Of a stretch of DNA of 64,000 bases, positions 42,571 to 52,846 are shown one piece after another. Every line of letters begins with the position of its first letter. Position 1 is the stretch's first letter. The DNA is from Gnomoniopsis sp. IMI 355080 (Eukaryota; Ascomycota; Sordariomycetes; Diaporthales; Gnomoniaceae). The stretch spans positions 1-64,000 of the forward strand of contig JAPEVC010000203.1 of NCBI GenBank assembly GCA_027946555.1, read 5' to 3'. The notes under the pieces were generated by a model, which searched no databases, had not been told where the DNA came from, and worked only from the letters and a program-made list of their open reading frames with translations. The position numbers were made by a program, and so were the translations under genes.

Positions 42571-44091
42571 TCAAGTGCAGAATTTCATAGGACATCCTAT
42601 TATTCCCAACTCGGGCATCCGAGCATATTCCAAAGGGCCATCCTCTTCCAAGTCTTTCGTGTTCTCGAGAATCACTTTCAACATTATCTGAATAGATCTA
42701 CAACATACAAAGATTAGTTCGCTTCTCTCCAAGATTGCAATCAAAAGACGAGATCCATCTTTCTTACAGTCTAGCCAAAGGCATCCCGGCGCACTGATGA
42801 CGACCACGTCCAAACCCCAGGTGGGCTTTAATATTGGGTCTGTTGAGAATAAACTCATTGGGTTTGTCGAATACGGCCGGATCGCGATTTGCTGATGTGT
42901 ACACCAGTGTAATGGGCTCCCTTGGACTAAGAGTCTTTCCGTGGAGACATATTTCCTTTGAAGCTGTGCGCGCAAAGCCTCTGTATGGCGAGTAGAGACG
43001 AATGAACTCCTCGGTAGCTGCAGGGATCAAAGACGCATCGTTGCGCAGTAATTGCTGAAGCTCCTTGTCCTCTGCAAGATGCTTGCAAATACTTCCTATC
43101 AAAATAGGCGGAGCCACAACGCCTACGACAAGGGCCTGTCTTATACAGCCCCTAAGTAGGTGTTTTTATCAGCATCGACGCGCCCAAATTGGAAACTTCC
43201 TCTCTAACAGGGTCGACTCACACAAGATGCTCCTCATTAAGAGGCTGCCCTTCCACGTCTCTCTCCAGTAGCAACGAAGAGGCCGGATCCTATTTACTCA
43301 GGTGTTAACATGTATCGAAGATCAAATACGATTTATGAAATTCTGCAATACAATAATACACGGGCTAGGCTGAATGACAGAAAGGCACCCACTTCTTCCG
43401 GATCCCGTGGGTTGTCCCTCCGGTCTGCCAACAAATCACGCGCAATATCATACATCTTTGCTGAATTTTCCGTGACGGTCTTTGCATCCTGCATTCTCCA
43501 TGCATTCAGCCACTTGGCTGCGGTCTTTGCCAGCAGCGGCGCAATTTCTTGGTCCAAATTCAACCATTCTGCCTCGATCCAAGCGGCAAAGCTGGCACCG
43601 AATCCAGCGCTAATGTCACCCCGTCCCTCGCGGAGGAGAGGGGCCAGCTCATCCTTGGCGTGTCTCTCCAGTCCCGGAGCGATTCGCTTCAGTCGAGAGG
43701 GCTTGAGGGTTCGTTCAAGAGCAGTCTTGAATGGAGTGTGGGCCGGGGCGTCGAAGTTCAATGGCGGGCGGCGAATACCCCGAGGATCGCTAGGTACGAC
43801 GGCTTTGACAGAGGAAATGAAGGTGGAAGAGTCCATTGCAGCCTGCTTGACGTCCTCATACCTAGTCATGAGCCAGAAACCGCCGTACTCGTTGGTCCAA
43901 GCTATAGGACATTTCGAACGAAAGTGGTCGTACTCTTTGTAGATGGCGTCAGGATCATTGCTAATTACTGCATTTGATTTGTCAATATCCATAACCTCCT
44001 CCGTGTCGTCTCGGACCATCGTCGTGGCTCGGGTTTTGATGGGATCAGCAGTTTTGAGTTGCCGATTGAGCTGTGACAGATACGAATCCAA
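42571..44091 (-). CDS. Soluble bacterial-type cytochrome P450 (425 aa, 4 exons)
   Basis: Exons 44091-43393, 43289-43222, 43151-42768 and 42697-42571 close to 425 residues, the length of bacterial class I P450s. There is no N-terminal anchor. Bacterial-type elements are FDAPAHTPFKTALERTL (helix C region), EEFIRLYSPYRGFAR (K-helix) and the heme loop LGFGRGRHQCAGMPLARL. The I-helix reads LVVGVVAPPILIGS, so the usual A/G-G-x-D/E-T oxygen-activation motif is missing and replaced by a Pro pair. Similarity to bacterial enzymes suggests an ancient transfer into fungi, but the introns show it is well domesticated. It is head-to-head with a DAL5-type transporter, which suggests uptake and oxidation of the same small acid or aromatic substrate. 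Confidence 0.88.
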
Positions 44092-44611
44092 GGGACTAAG
44101 GAGTAATAAGGCAAGATGTCTGGCTCTTTGACGAAGTCGGATTGGAATAAGCAGATATCGCGGGAAATCCGAAGTTATCTTGCCCCCCAGAATGGTAACG
44201 TAGTAGCCTCGGCAGAGGCCTGAGCAACACCATTGGCTTGATCAAGGTGTAAGTCCCGAATCACTCTGCCGTCTTGTTGTCAGCACTGTTGTTTTAACAC
44301 AAACCCGCCTAAGAGTCTGCGGGGCGAAGTCGTATTTTCCCAGAGAAGGTTGTAGGAGAATCCAACGAATGCGGGGTGCCCGTCTGACAATAGTTCTGGG
44401 GTTTCCGGGTAAATTGTGGTGTTTGGCAACAGGATACGGTGGTTCACTCGCACTACCCACTAGACCACTGACCAGTCTCATCGACCAAGCTTGGTGACTA
44501 GACATACTTGAGATAATGACGAATCGCACTCTCCCAGGTTGCTAAACCCTTGCTTGATTGTTTTATTGAAAATCCATCACACGAGGACGTTCGGATCCCA
44601 AGGTCATCATC
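44092..44611. promoter_or_regulatory. Divergent promoter of soluble P450 and DAL5-type transporter
   Basis: 520 bp between the start codons at 44091 (minus) and 44612 (plus). No specific motif was recognised. Shared regulation is inferred from layout. Confidence 0.45.
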
Positions 44612-46382
44612 ATGGACGTTAAACAAGAAGGTATCCTCGAACAAGTCGACATTGTCAACGGTAACGGCAGGGCGACACAACAGCACTATGAGCCGACGAC
44701 GGATGAAGAGAAGTCTCTAGAGAGACGAGTGAATTTGAAGCTGGATTTGTCTGTAGTACTCGTGCTTGCCCTTGGTTTTATTGTAAGCCAGATCCTGCCA
44801 GCTGATGATCAAATCGAAGCACCCCTTATTTTTCTAATCTGGCCCCCCTAGCTTTGTGGCATCGACAAAACCAACATAGGTTTCGTTGCCACAACCAGCT
44901 TCCTCAAAGATGCCAACCTGGAGAAGAACGACATTGGGAACTCTTTGTCACTGGTGCGTTGCAAAAAAAGCCCTTTATTCAGCACAATTCCTCACATCAG
45001 TTCCATCCTCGTAGTTTTCGGCAACCTACGTTCCTCTCCAACCATTTTCCACCGCTATGGCCCATCGTCTTGGGCCGAAATATTGGATCCCCGTGCAGCT
45101 AATCGCCTGGGGAGCCATCTGTATGGCCCACGCGGGCATCCACAACCGCGCAACATTGATCGCACTACGCCTTCTCCTCGGCGTGGCGGAGGCAGGCTTC
45201 ACCCAGAATGCCCTGTACTATTTCTCCACGATGTTTCCCAAATATAGCGTGGGCTGGCGTATGGGCCTGTTCACCGGAATGTACTCGGTGGCCGGGGCAT
45301 TCGCGGGACTCATCACATACGGTCTACTCCAGATCGATACGCCCCAGGTCAAAGGATGGCAGTACGTGTTCCTCATAGAGGGCGGTCTTACCATCCTCAT
45401 TGGTGTCATTGCGTTATTTGTGCTTCCTAGACGATTGGACACAGCGTGGTTTCTGACACCGACGGAGCGGCTGCACGCCATGCGAAGGATGATGTTGGAC
45501 CTTGCCGGGACTCAGGAGACAGCTGACATTAGTGGTGGCAATATCACCCGTCGGGACATCTGGGATGTAGCCAAGGACTGGAAGAAGCTCCTGACGGTGT
45601 TTTGCAATATGCTTGCGGTCCTACCCGTGACAGCCTTCACGACGTTCCTACCTCTAATAGTGTCAGGAATGGGCTACGAAGGCAATCAGGCGACCCTTAT
45701 GAGCGTGCCGCCATTTGTCGCGTAAGGACTACTCTTCCCTTCCAAAACCGGGCTTACACTTTACGCTGACTACTGCTAAAGAGGTGTCGTCGGCTTGTTG
45801 ATCATCGTCTACTCAAGCGATGCATTCCACGAGCGTTCTTTGCATATTATTTGTGGCACGTTGCTTGGAATGGTAGGTTGCATTGTCATGGCTTCCACAT
45901 CAACAGGACAAGAGAAATTGCGCTACGGGTTCGCTCATGTGTGCATGGCTGGTATTTTCACCGCAGGCCCTCTTGTGGCAGCATGGCTTGCAGGTAATAC
46001 GCCATGGAGAGGCACAAGGTCTGTCGTATTGGGAGTGAACGGCTGGAGCAATCTTGCTGGGGTGATCGCCGGTCAACTATTCAATGCAAAGTATGCCCCA
46101 GGCTGTAAGTGGCTTCATACCTTATGACTCTTACTACATGTTTTACGGCACCGTCTCTGACTTGATTACCTACTTTTTGTAGACGAAGTACCTTTGACAA
46201 TAACCGTCATCCTCATGGCCGTTAGCGTGGCAGGTTTCCTCATCATCCGGCTCATTTATCAACGTGAGAATTCCAAGAGAATGAAAATGATTGAGGACTG
46301 GACACAAGAGCAGTTTGAACAGGAAGCATATTCTGAAGAGCGCCGTGGAGACCAACGCCATACCTTTATCTATGGATTGTAG
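44612..46382 (+). CDS. MFS anion/allantoate-type transporter, DAL5 family (500 aa, 5 exons)
   Basis: Exons 44612-44782, 44852-44953, 45015-45721, 45782-46104 and 46183-46382 close to 500 residues and 12 helices. The N-terminus is D/E-rich and cytosolic. ERRVNLKLDLSVVLVLALGFILCGIDKTNIG is the typical first helix of anion:cation symporters, split by intron 1. GNSLSLFSATYVPLQPFSTAMAHRLGPKYW spans intron 2; without removing it an in-frame TAG would appear at 45012. The R-L-L-L-G-V-A-E-A-G-F motif in helix 4 and GWQYVFLIEGGLTI are present. Members carry allantoate, nicotinate, pantothenate and other carboxylates. The substrate here is unknown, but the divergent soluble P450 is a natural partner. 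Confidence 0.9.
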
Positions 46383-47850
46383 CAGGTTTCAAGTGATGCA
46401 GCATATCCATTACTTTGGCAGAGTACGAAACTATCTCACCACGAATGGGGATTCAACTGTCTTAGTTATAGCACTCGTAAGAGAGGGTATCGAAGCGGCC
46501 TTTGTAACACGGGCATCGCCCTAACTCATCTAAATATGCCGGTGTCAGTCATGATTTTTCTTGACTGGTACTCATTTCTCAACCCCTGCCATCAATCTTG
46601 TATACCGCTCCCCTCACATAGCTGATATCTCAGGGATCAGCTCCACTCGAATTAAGCTTGCCTTGCCTGAAACCCTACGGTAATGTGTGTCTATAGACAC
46701 GAAGACGTGTGCAGGCTCTTCGAAAATGCCAAGATAGAAAGTGATTGACAATGCCTTCATACCCGTTTTGCCCCTATGCCATGCCCGCACTGCGCATACA
46801 CAGCCTGGAAATCATACGCGGCTTAATCGTTAGCATGTCAAAGGTGGCTTATTTTCAGGAGCCGGACAGAAGAAATGAATAAGCTGCGTATATTCTTCAA
46901 GGGCGTATGAGGTCTGAAGGGCGTATAGCGACTTTTCGAAATCGGGAGCCAGGAAGAAATGCAGGAAAAAATGCCAGGCTGCCAGGTACCTAGGTAAATA
47001 TCCACTGCCTGGGAGACACTTGATGTAAGTATTTAAATTTGGATAGGCTATCATGAAGTGATCAGAATGTAGTTCTCGTTAGTAACGATTCACCAACGCC
47101 ATAATGGCCTTTAGCAATGGAGTCTATTCGAAAAGATTGGAAAAAGGGACTCTAACAGCTGATTTCTATCCCGCGCTAATGTAGACTAATATGCCCTTCC
47201 CGAGATCATAGGTATGCCCTGCCTCTCGCATACACACTTCAGATCTTATACACTTCAGGGAAATGCAGCTTATTCTATTTTAAGCGACTTACAGCTTCCA
47301 GTAGTTCAATCACTAGAGAGGTGCGCCTAATAAACTGCGTATATGTATTCAAGGCGTATATAAGATCTGCGACGTCTGCACGCCTGAACGAATACCCCCC
47401 TTTCGGTTTGAGCTACGCATATGCTGCCTATGGCCTGTAAGCAGTACGCTTACGGTATACGAGATTACGGATCTGATGGTATAGGATCGGACCGTAGCCT
47501 ATGTAGCATCATGTGTGCCGGCCATGCATTAGTACCTATGCAGTCACGCAGTAGTAGCCTCGACAGAGAGGAGCCCACTCACCTATGCAGGACCCCGGAC
47601 TTCGAAATGTTGCCCACGCCCCTTTTGACTCGGTCATACAGATTGGAGAGACGCAGTCATCTTATGGGCCGTTGTACTTGTAATCTCATGGGCTTGTTCA
47701 ACGCACTTTTTGCTCGACTAGTCCCTGCGATTGATTACGGGAGGGACATATAAGACTCCACTCCAGGGCTGCGTTGGCCGTCCCTCGATGTCGTGCCATC
47801 TATTAAATAATACCAAACATCCACATCAACATCAAGCTTCTCTCAGCACC
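46383..47850. other. Noncoding with a degenerate repeat pair
   Basis: 1.5 kb with no convincing ORF. An exact TACCTAGGTA lies at 46987-46996. Two similar segments, each about 45 bp, occur at about 46876 and 47328; both contain AATAA(G/A)CTGCGTATAT, then TTCAAGG and GCGTAT. They look like remnants of one repeat. The promoter of the FAD monooxygenase is at the right end. Confidence 0.5.
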
Positions 47851-49588
47851 ATGACAAATGAGTACGAAAATCCCGGCTTGACAGCCATGGTAATTGGTGC
47901 AGGCAAGTTGCCTAACATGCCCTCGCTTTTTCGCACCCCCCCCCCCCAACTCTTCGCGCAGACACCACTGATATCTCTCATCCAGGATGCTCTGGTCTTT
48001 TAATAGCCCACGCTCTCAAAAAGGTAGACACAACAACCTCACCACAATCCCTTTCCATAGTAGTATATATGAACTTCCCAACCCTAAGACACAGCGGCTC
48101 ATCTATCCAACCCACAGTCCAATATCACCTGCATAGTCTTCGAACAAGACGCCCGCATCGACGCCCGCCCCCGCGACTGGGACTTTGGCATCTACTGGGC
48201 CCAGTCCCCGTTAGCAAACGTCCTGCCCCCGGATCGTTTCGCCCAAGTGCCAGATGCACAGGTAGACGACCACGTCCCCGAGGAGACTGACCATATTCCC
48301 ATCTACAACGGCGCCACGGCTGCGCGCATGTCGACCCTGCCGGCGCCACACACGCTGCGTCTGGGCCGCCGGCGGTTTGTCGAGGTGATTGGTAAGGGTG
48401 TGAATATTGTTGTAAGTACCTGACTATATTAACATTCAAAGAGCCTGCCACGTCCCTCTCGGTTTGTATATGAGAATATGAGCGAAAGAAAAAGGGGCAA
48501 GGTAAACTCTCGTACAACAACAACAATTTCTTAACACACATACACTCCCTACCTAGTATGGCAAGCGCATCTCCCGCATCGAAGCCCCAACCACCCCCTC
48601 TACCCGCGTAACAGCCTTCTTCACCGACGGCACGCAACACACCGCAGATCTCCTCGTAGGATGTGAGGGCGCGCACTCGCCCACACGAGAATTCCTCCTC
48701 GGCGCCGAGACCGCCGCGCTGCAGCCGTCGCCCGTCGTGGCCAGCGTGGTCGTCACCCGGCTGCCGACGGCGTGCGTCGAGACGTTCCTCGCGCTGGTGC
48801 ATTGGCGGTCAGCTATCACGATGCATCCGGAGGGTATGTTTCTTTGGGTTGGAGGTATGTTATGCTGGGGGGGTTTCTCTCTTGAGATGGGAGGCCTACC
48901 GATCCTCGTGTGATATGGATATATAAATGATTGCAAATGAACAAAGCTGACCCTGAAGAACTTCAGTTCATAACTCGCGCGATAAGCAAAGCCTAGATGA
49001 ATGGGACTTCATGTTCATTCTGTCCTGGGCGCAGGAAGCCCCTGTCCACCTCACCGGAGATGAAATCTTGGACGACATCTACCGTCGCGGCGATGGCTTT
49101 GCGGAGCCGTTCCGTAGCCTGTTGCACGGCATCCCCGCCGGTACGAGGGCGTGGCATAACAGGCTCTCGTCATGGATGCCTGTGCCCTGGGACAACCGTG
49201 GTGGCAGGGTGACGTTGGCTGGTGATGCGGCGCATGCAATGACTTTCCGTTAGTCTTCTTCCCCGTTTGTAGTAAAACGTTCTGTGCGTGATGTGCTAAT
49301 ACACCAGCCCTACTCCCTCCAGATCGAGGTCAAGGCTTGAACAACGCCGTGACTGATGCCGCCTCTCTCCAAGAAAAACTTGTCTCAAACATGCCCATCA
49401 CCCGTGAGACTCTTTCGACCGCCATTGCAGCGTACGAAGCCGAGCTTGTTCCACGCGGTCGAACAGCGGTGGAAGTGAATATCTCCAACACAAACGCGGT
49501 TCATGACTGGAACAGTTTACTCGAGAGTCCATTGATCAAGTTTGGAGCTCGTCCGGATGCTGTTGTGGGAAAAGGGGAAAACAAATGA
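47851..49588 (+). CDS. Class A FAD-dependent monooxygenase with a GC-AG first intron (6 exons)
   Basis: Exons 47851-47902, 47986-48023, 48118-48411, 48557-48854, 48967-49248 and 49323-49588. The dinucleotide-binding loop is split by intron 1, so that VIGAG joins CSGLLIAHALKK (GxGxxG). Intron 1 has a GC donor (G|GCAAGT) and contains a run of 12 C (47936-47947). The DG motif reads LLVGCEGAHSPTREFLLG and the GD motif RVTLAGDAAHAMTFHRGQGLNNAV. These define a salicylate-hydroxylase-like flavoprotein that hydroxylates or epoxidises using NAD(P)H. There is no membrane helix. Exon 3 is GC-rich and proline/arginine-rich, unlike its neighbours. It is far from the PKS and next to the transporter; its role in either group is open. 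Confidence 0.88.
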
Positions 49589-50035
49589 AAGCAGGCAACT
49601 GGTTGGTTGCCAGAGCTAGGCCACATTCACATTCATATCGCATCATGTGATAGTACAAGTATTTGTAACATTGGTCCATTTCTTTCCATCTTTCTAGTAC
49701 TGAGCCCAGCGATGAGGTACGTCTCATCGACACATATTAAACAGTATACTCTTTCCTCACAATACTATGGGTGTTTTGCCAACCTTGGAAGATACAACAG
49801 AGCCTGTCTCGGCAATTATCTCGTCACACAGTCTGGCAAAGAGATCTCGCCGTATTCTTTCCAATGCATGAAATACATATCCAGTAAGTATCCAATCATG
49901 ACTTGCTCTCGCTCTTGTATCGTAATCCAAACATCGTGATACCAGATCCACATAACGGTCTTTCTATATACAAGAAAGGGAAGAAATTGAAAGGGGGGTT
50001 TAATTCGAACAGAAGTCGGGTGAAGTAAGAGGTTT
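49589..50035. other. Noncoding, convergent 3' flanks
   Basis: 447 bp between the stop of the FAD monooxygenase and the stop of the MAPKKK gene. No gene or recognised signal. Confidence 0.5.
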
Positions 50036-52846
50036 TTATGTAATAGGGGTCAAGAACGGATGTAGCATCAACTCATCCGCACTAGGACGCTTAGTATGGT
50101 CCAGCTCGAAAGTCTGCGCCAAAAATGTCTGCGCCTCCTCGCTTGCATGCTCGGGGATGGTTGGCGCAGCCTTGGCACCACCAATCTTAAAGATGGCCTG
50201 TAGTTGGGTGCAGTCAGGGAAGGGATGAGTGCCGGTCATCATCTCGACGACCAAACAGCCAAGGGACCAGATATCCGCCTTGCGCGTGTAGGATGTTTGC
50301 TTGACGACCTCTGGTGCCATCCAGAAGACGGAGCCCTGCAATGAAGGACGGTGCTTGTTGTTGTTGGCGCCGCTGAGGATATTGGTTGCCTCGAGCTTCT
50401 TGGAGATACCGAAATCGGAAATCTTGATTGTGCCCTTGTTGTCGACAAGGATGTTGGCACCTTTGATGTCGCGGTGGATGATCTCCTTGCCATGTAGATA
50501 GGAAAGACCGGTCAAGATCTGCCTCACGAAGCTGCGAACGAGAGGCTCACCCAACGCACCGTATGAGTTGAGCATTGTCTGGACAGAGCCACCGGGAACG
50601 TACTCGAGGAAAATGTTGAGGTATTCTGGAGAGGAGCTGCAGCCGAGGTACTGTACAATGTTGGGGTGGCGAAGGTCACGCAAAAGGCTAATCTCGCGCT
50701 TCAGGGCTTCGATCATGCTCTTCTTGCGGTGGTCATTCTGGGAGTTGGCGCCCGGGGACGGTGCTTCCACTTGCTTGACAGCCAGCAGCTCGCCGGTCAC
50801 GGCGTGAAGAGCAAGGTAGACACAGCCAAAGGAGCCTTGTCCGATGAGAGCACCCTTCATCCATTGGTTGTCGTCCCATGACTCGCCAGCTAGGAAGCTC
50901 TGCAGTTCCTCATCGGCTTCCTCGCCATCCTCATTAAGCGCTTGGTTGACGTCCCGGAGCGAGCTGGATCCGGAATCACCAGTGCTCTCACCGTCAAAAT
51001 AGCTGTGACGAACAAGGTTGCCCTCCGGATCAGTAACACTGACGCCGGCAGTGTCGGATCCACTGTCGGCAAAAGACACATAGGATTTCCGATTAGGTTC
51101 GGTGGGGCTTGACTCTTCCTGAAGGGTGTCGAGGACTGATGAGGCGATCGAGTCACGAAACATGGGCGTCATGCGTCCATGAACATCCCGGGGTCGAACT
51201 TTGGCAATCTGACTCGTGGCATTGAGCCAGCTGTCTGCAATAGTTGGAATGGGAGGTGCATCCTGGATGCTCGAGGCAAAGCTAAGATTGCTGGCGACCG
51301 ATAGACGGCTGTTGACCTTGCTGAGACGTGCCGATCGTCGCATGGACAGACGGGCAGTACGATCGATATCCTCTCGTGGGTGGTCGGGAAAGTAGGAGGT
51401 GAGGTCGGAGGCAATCAGCTCACTGGGTGGTCGAAGTCCACCGAATTGTCGCAGGACGCCTTGGCGACTTCTGGACATGGGTGGGCTCATGGCATCCTTG
51501 GAAGCAGGCCGTTCCAATTCGCGGGCAGTGTTCTTGACATTTCTTTCGCGGTCTTGGTAGGACACTGGTGATAGAGGTGGTTGTATCTGATCCCAGCTCT
51601 CCCCGAGTAGCCTCGAGACCTTTGCCTGGCTGCGGTTGCCAAAGTTGTCCAAAGTGCGGTGGTTCTGCTGGTTTTCTTCCATGGCGATGGCGGCCGCCCG
51701 TTCCAGCTCGCCGTGGCCTGGCTCGCCAGCTGGGACCCTCCTCAGGATGAGGCGGTTCCTCTCTGGCCGTTTCTCATCCTTGATGATTTTCCAAAGCTCC
51801 GTGTCGCCAAGACGGCGGCATTTCTTTGGATCAGGCTCGAGGCCGACCAAGACCCAAAAGCAGTAGTTCCTCTCGTGGTCCTCCCGGAGAGCAAACTTCC
51901 TCAATGTGACGCGCATGACTTCCTCACAGTTTTTGCAATCGGCAATTTTGACAACCTTGGTAACGCCACCGCTAGAGATGACACGGATGACATCTTGGTT
52001 CTGGGGCAGGGCAGCCATAAGGGACCCATCGAGGTTGGAGTTGTTTCTTTGGTGAGAGGCAAGTTGGCCAGTTCGCGTCTGAGGTGGCGATTGAGGTAAC
52101 CTGGGACCAGCAGGCAGGCCGTGAACAGCGCCGGTTCCAAACCGTTGCTGTCTACTTGACCTGTATTCTGTGCTCGGGAGTGGGGAGGAGGGTCTGGACT
52201 GCGACTTTCCGGCGTCGAGTGTAATGGCTGTGTCGTACTGTCTCGAGTACCGCTTGTTCGCCGAGGGTGTTGGGAGTGATCGGGCGGCAGAGTGTGGCGG
52301 ACGGGGTGAGCTTCCTGAAGAAGGGGTATACTGTTGCAAATCCATCAAGCCTCCAAAAGAATCCTGAACCCAGGCATTAGCAACTTGACAATTTTGGGTA
52401 CAAAAGGCGATGGGACGTCGACTTACCCTATTCCGCTTCTTTTGGTTGGCATAGGCCTGTGTCCGTAACTTCTTGATACCCAAAAATAATCTCACACGGT
52501 CGCCGACTTTATCAATACCCATCTCTTTGAGGACCTCCTTGTCCATCTCCAATAAGTTCTCGCCATTGATGTGGTTCTTTCTGAAGATCTTTTCGTAATC
52601 GCCACATTTAACGGTCCGGAGATAATCACAGACACGATCCTCATCCCAATACTTGACGGAATCAGGGCCGTCACCATCTGAAAATTCGGACTCGGTAGGA
52701 CTTGCAAAGGACTGGTTGTTGGTGGGAATGGTGGCGGCTCTCCTTGGTGGAGCGTAGGAGGACTGTGCTGAGTTCGATGACACCAGGGTGGATTGGTTGG
52801 AGCCGATGCCCGCCGAGTAGGGCGACTTTGAGGCCAACATGGCCAT
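50036..52846 (-). CDS. STE11: STE11/SteC-type MAP kinase kinase kinase (915 aa, 2 exons)
   Basis: Exons 52846-52427 and 52363-50036. The 63-nt intron (GTAAGT...TTCAG) is a multiple of three with no stop, so an unspliced reading adds 21 false residues after KKRNR. An SAM domain (about 65-130, VKYWDEDRVCDYLRTV...GIKKL) mediates binding to a Ste50-type adaptor. A RA-like domain (about 265-365) contains VTKVVKIADCKNCEEVMR and LRRVP. A long Ser/Arg-rich regulatory region follows. The kinase domain (about 640-915) has GQGSFGCVYLA, AVKQVE, HRDIKGANILVD, SDFGISKK, GSVFWMAPEVV and DIWSLGC. It acts at the top of the mating/filamentation/appressorium MAPK module (Ste11-Ste7-Fus3/Pmk1 type). The organisation matches ascomycete orthologues. 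It marks the return to conserved chromosome sequence. Confidence 0.96.
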   Translation of the reverse strand: MAMLASKSPYSAGIGSNQSTLVSSNSAQSSYAPPRRAATIPTNNQSFASPTESEFSDGDGPDSVKYWDEDRVCDYLRTVKCGDYEKIFRKNHINGENLLEMDKEVLKEMGIDKVGDRVRLFLGIKKLRTQAYANQKKRNRVSRRPIAFCTQNCQVANAWVQDSFGGLMDLQQYTPSSGSSPRPPHSAARSLPTPSANKRYSRQYDTAITLDAGKSQSRPSSPLPSTEYRSSRQQRFGTGAVHGLPAGPRLPQSPPQTRTGQLASHQRNNSNLDGSLMAALPQNQDVIRVISSGGVTKVVKIADCKNCEEVMRVTLRKFALREDHERNYCFWVLVGLEPDPKKCRRLGDTELWKIIKDEKRPERNRLILRRVPAGEPGHGELERAAAIAMEENQQNHRTLDNFGNRSQAKVSRLLGESWDQIQPPLSPVSYQDRERNVKNTARELERPASKDAMSPPMSRSRQGVLRQFGGLRPPSELIASDLTSYFPDHPREDIDRTARLSMRRSARLSKVNSRLSVASNLSFASSIQDAPPIPTIADSWLNATSQIAKVRPRDVHGRMTPMFRDSIASSVLDTLQEESSPTEPNRKSYVSFADSGSDTAGVSVTDPEGNLVRHSYFDGESTGDSGSSSLRDVNQALNEDGEEADEELQSFLAGESWDDNQWMKGALIGQGSFGCVYLALHAVTGELLAVKQVEAPSPGANSQNDHRKKSMIEALKREISLLRDLRHPNIVQYLGCSSSPEYLNIFLEYVPGGSVQTMLNSYGALGEPLVRSFVRQILTGLSYLHGKEIIHRDIKGANILVDNKGTIKISDFGISKKLEATNILSGANNNKHRPSLQGSVFWMAPEVVKQTSYTRKADIWSLGCLVVEMMTGTHPFPDCTQLQAIFKIGGAKAAPTIPEHASEEAQTFLAQTFELDHTKRPSADELMLHPFLTPIT

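Noticed and set aside
45005..45016. In-frame TAG in the DAL5-type transporter, suggesting a pseudogene
   Set aside because: A GTGCGT donor at 44954 and acceptor CGTAG ending at 45014 remove it and restore the standard helix 2 sequence, so it lies in an intron.
47936..47947. Poly-C run as a possible contingency frameshift tract in the monooxygenase
   Set aside because: It lies inside intron 1, so length changes would not alter the reading frame.
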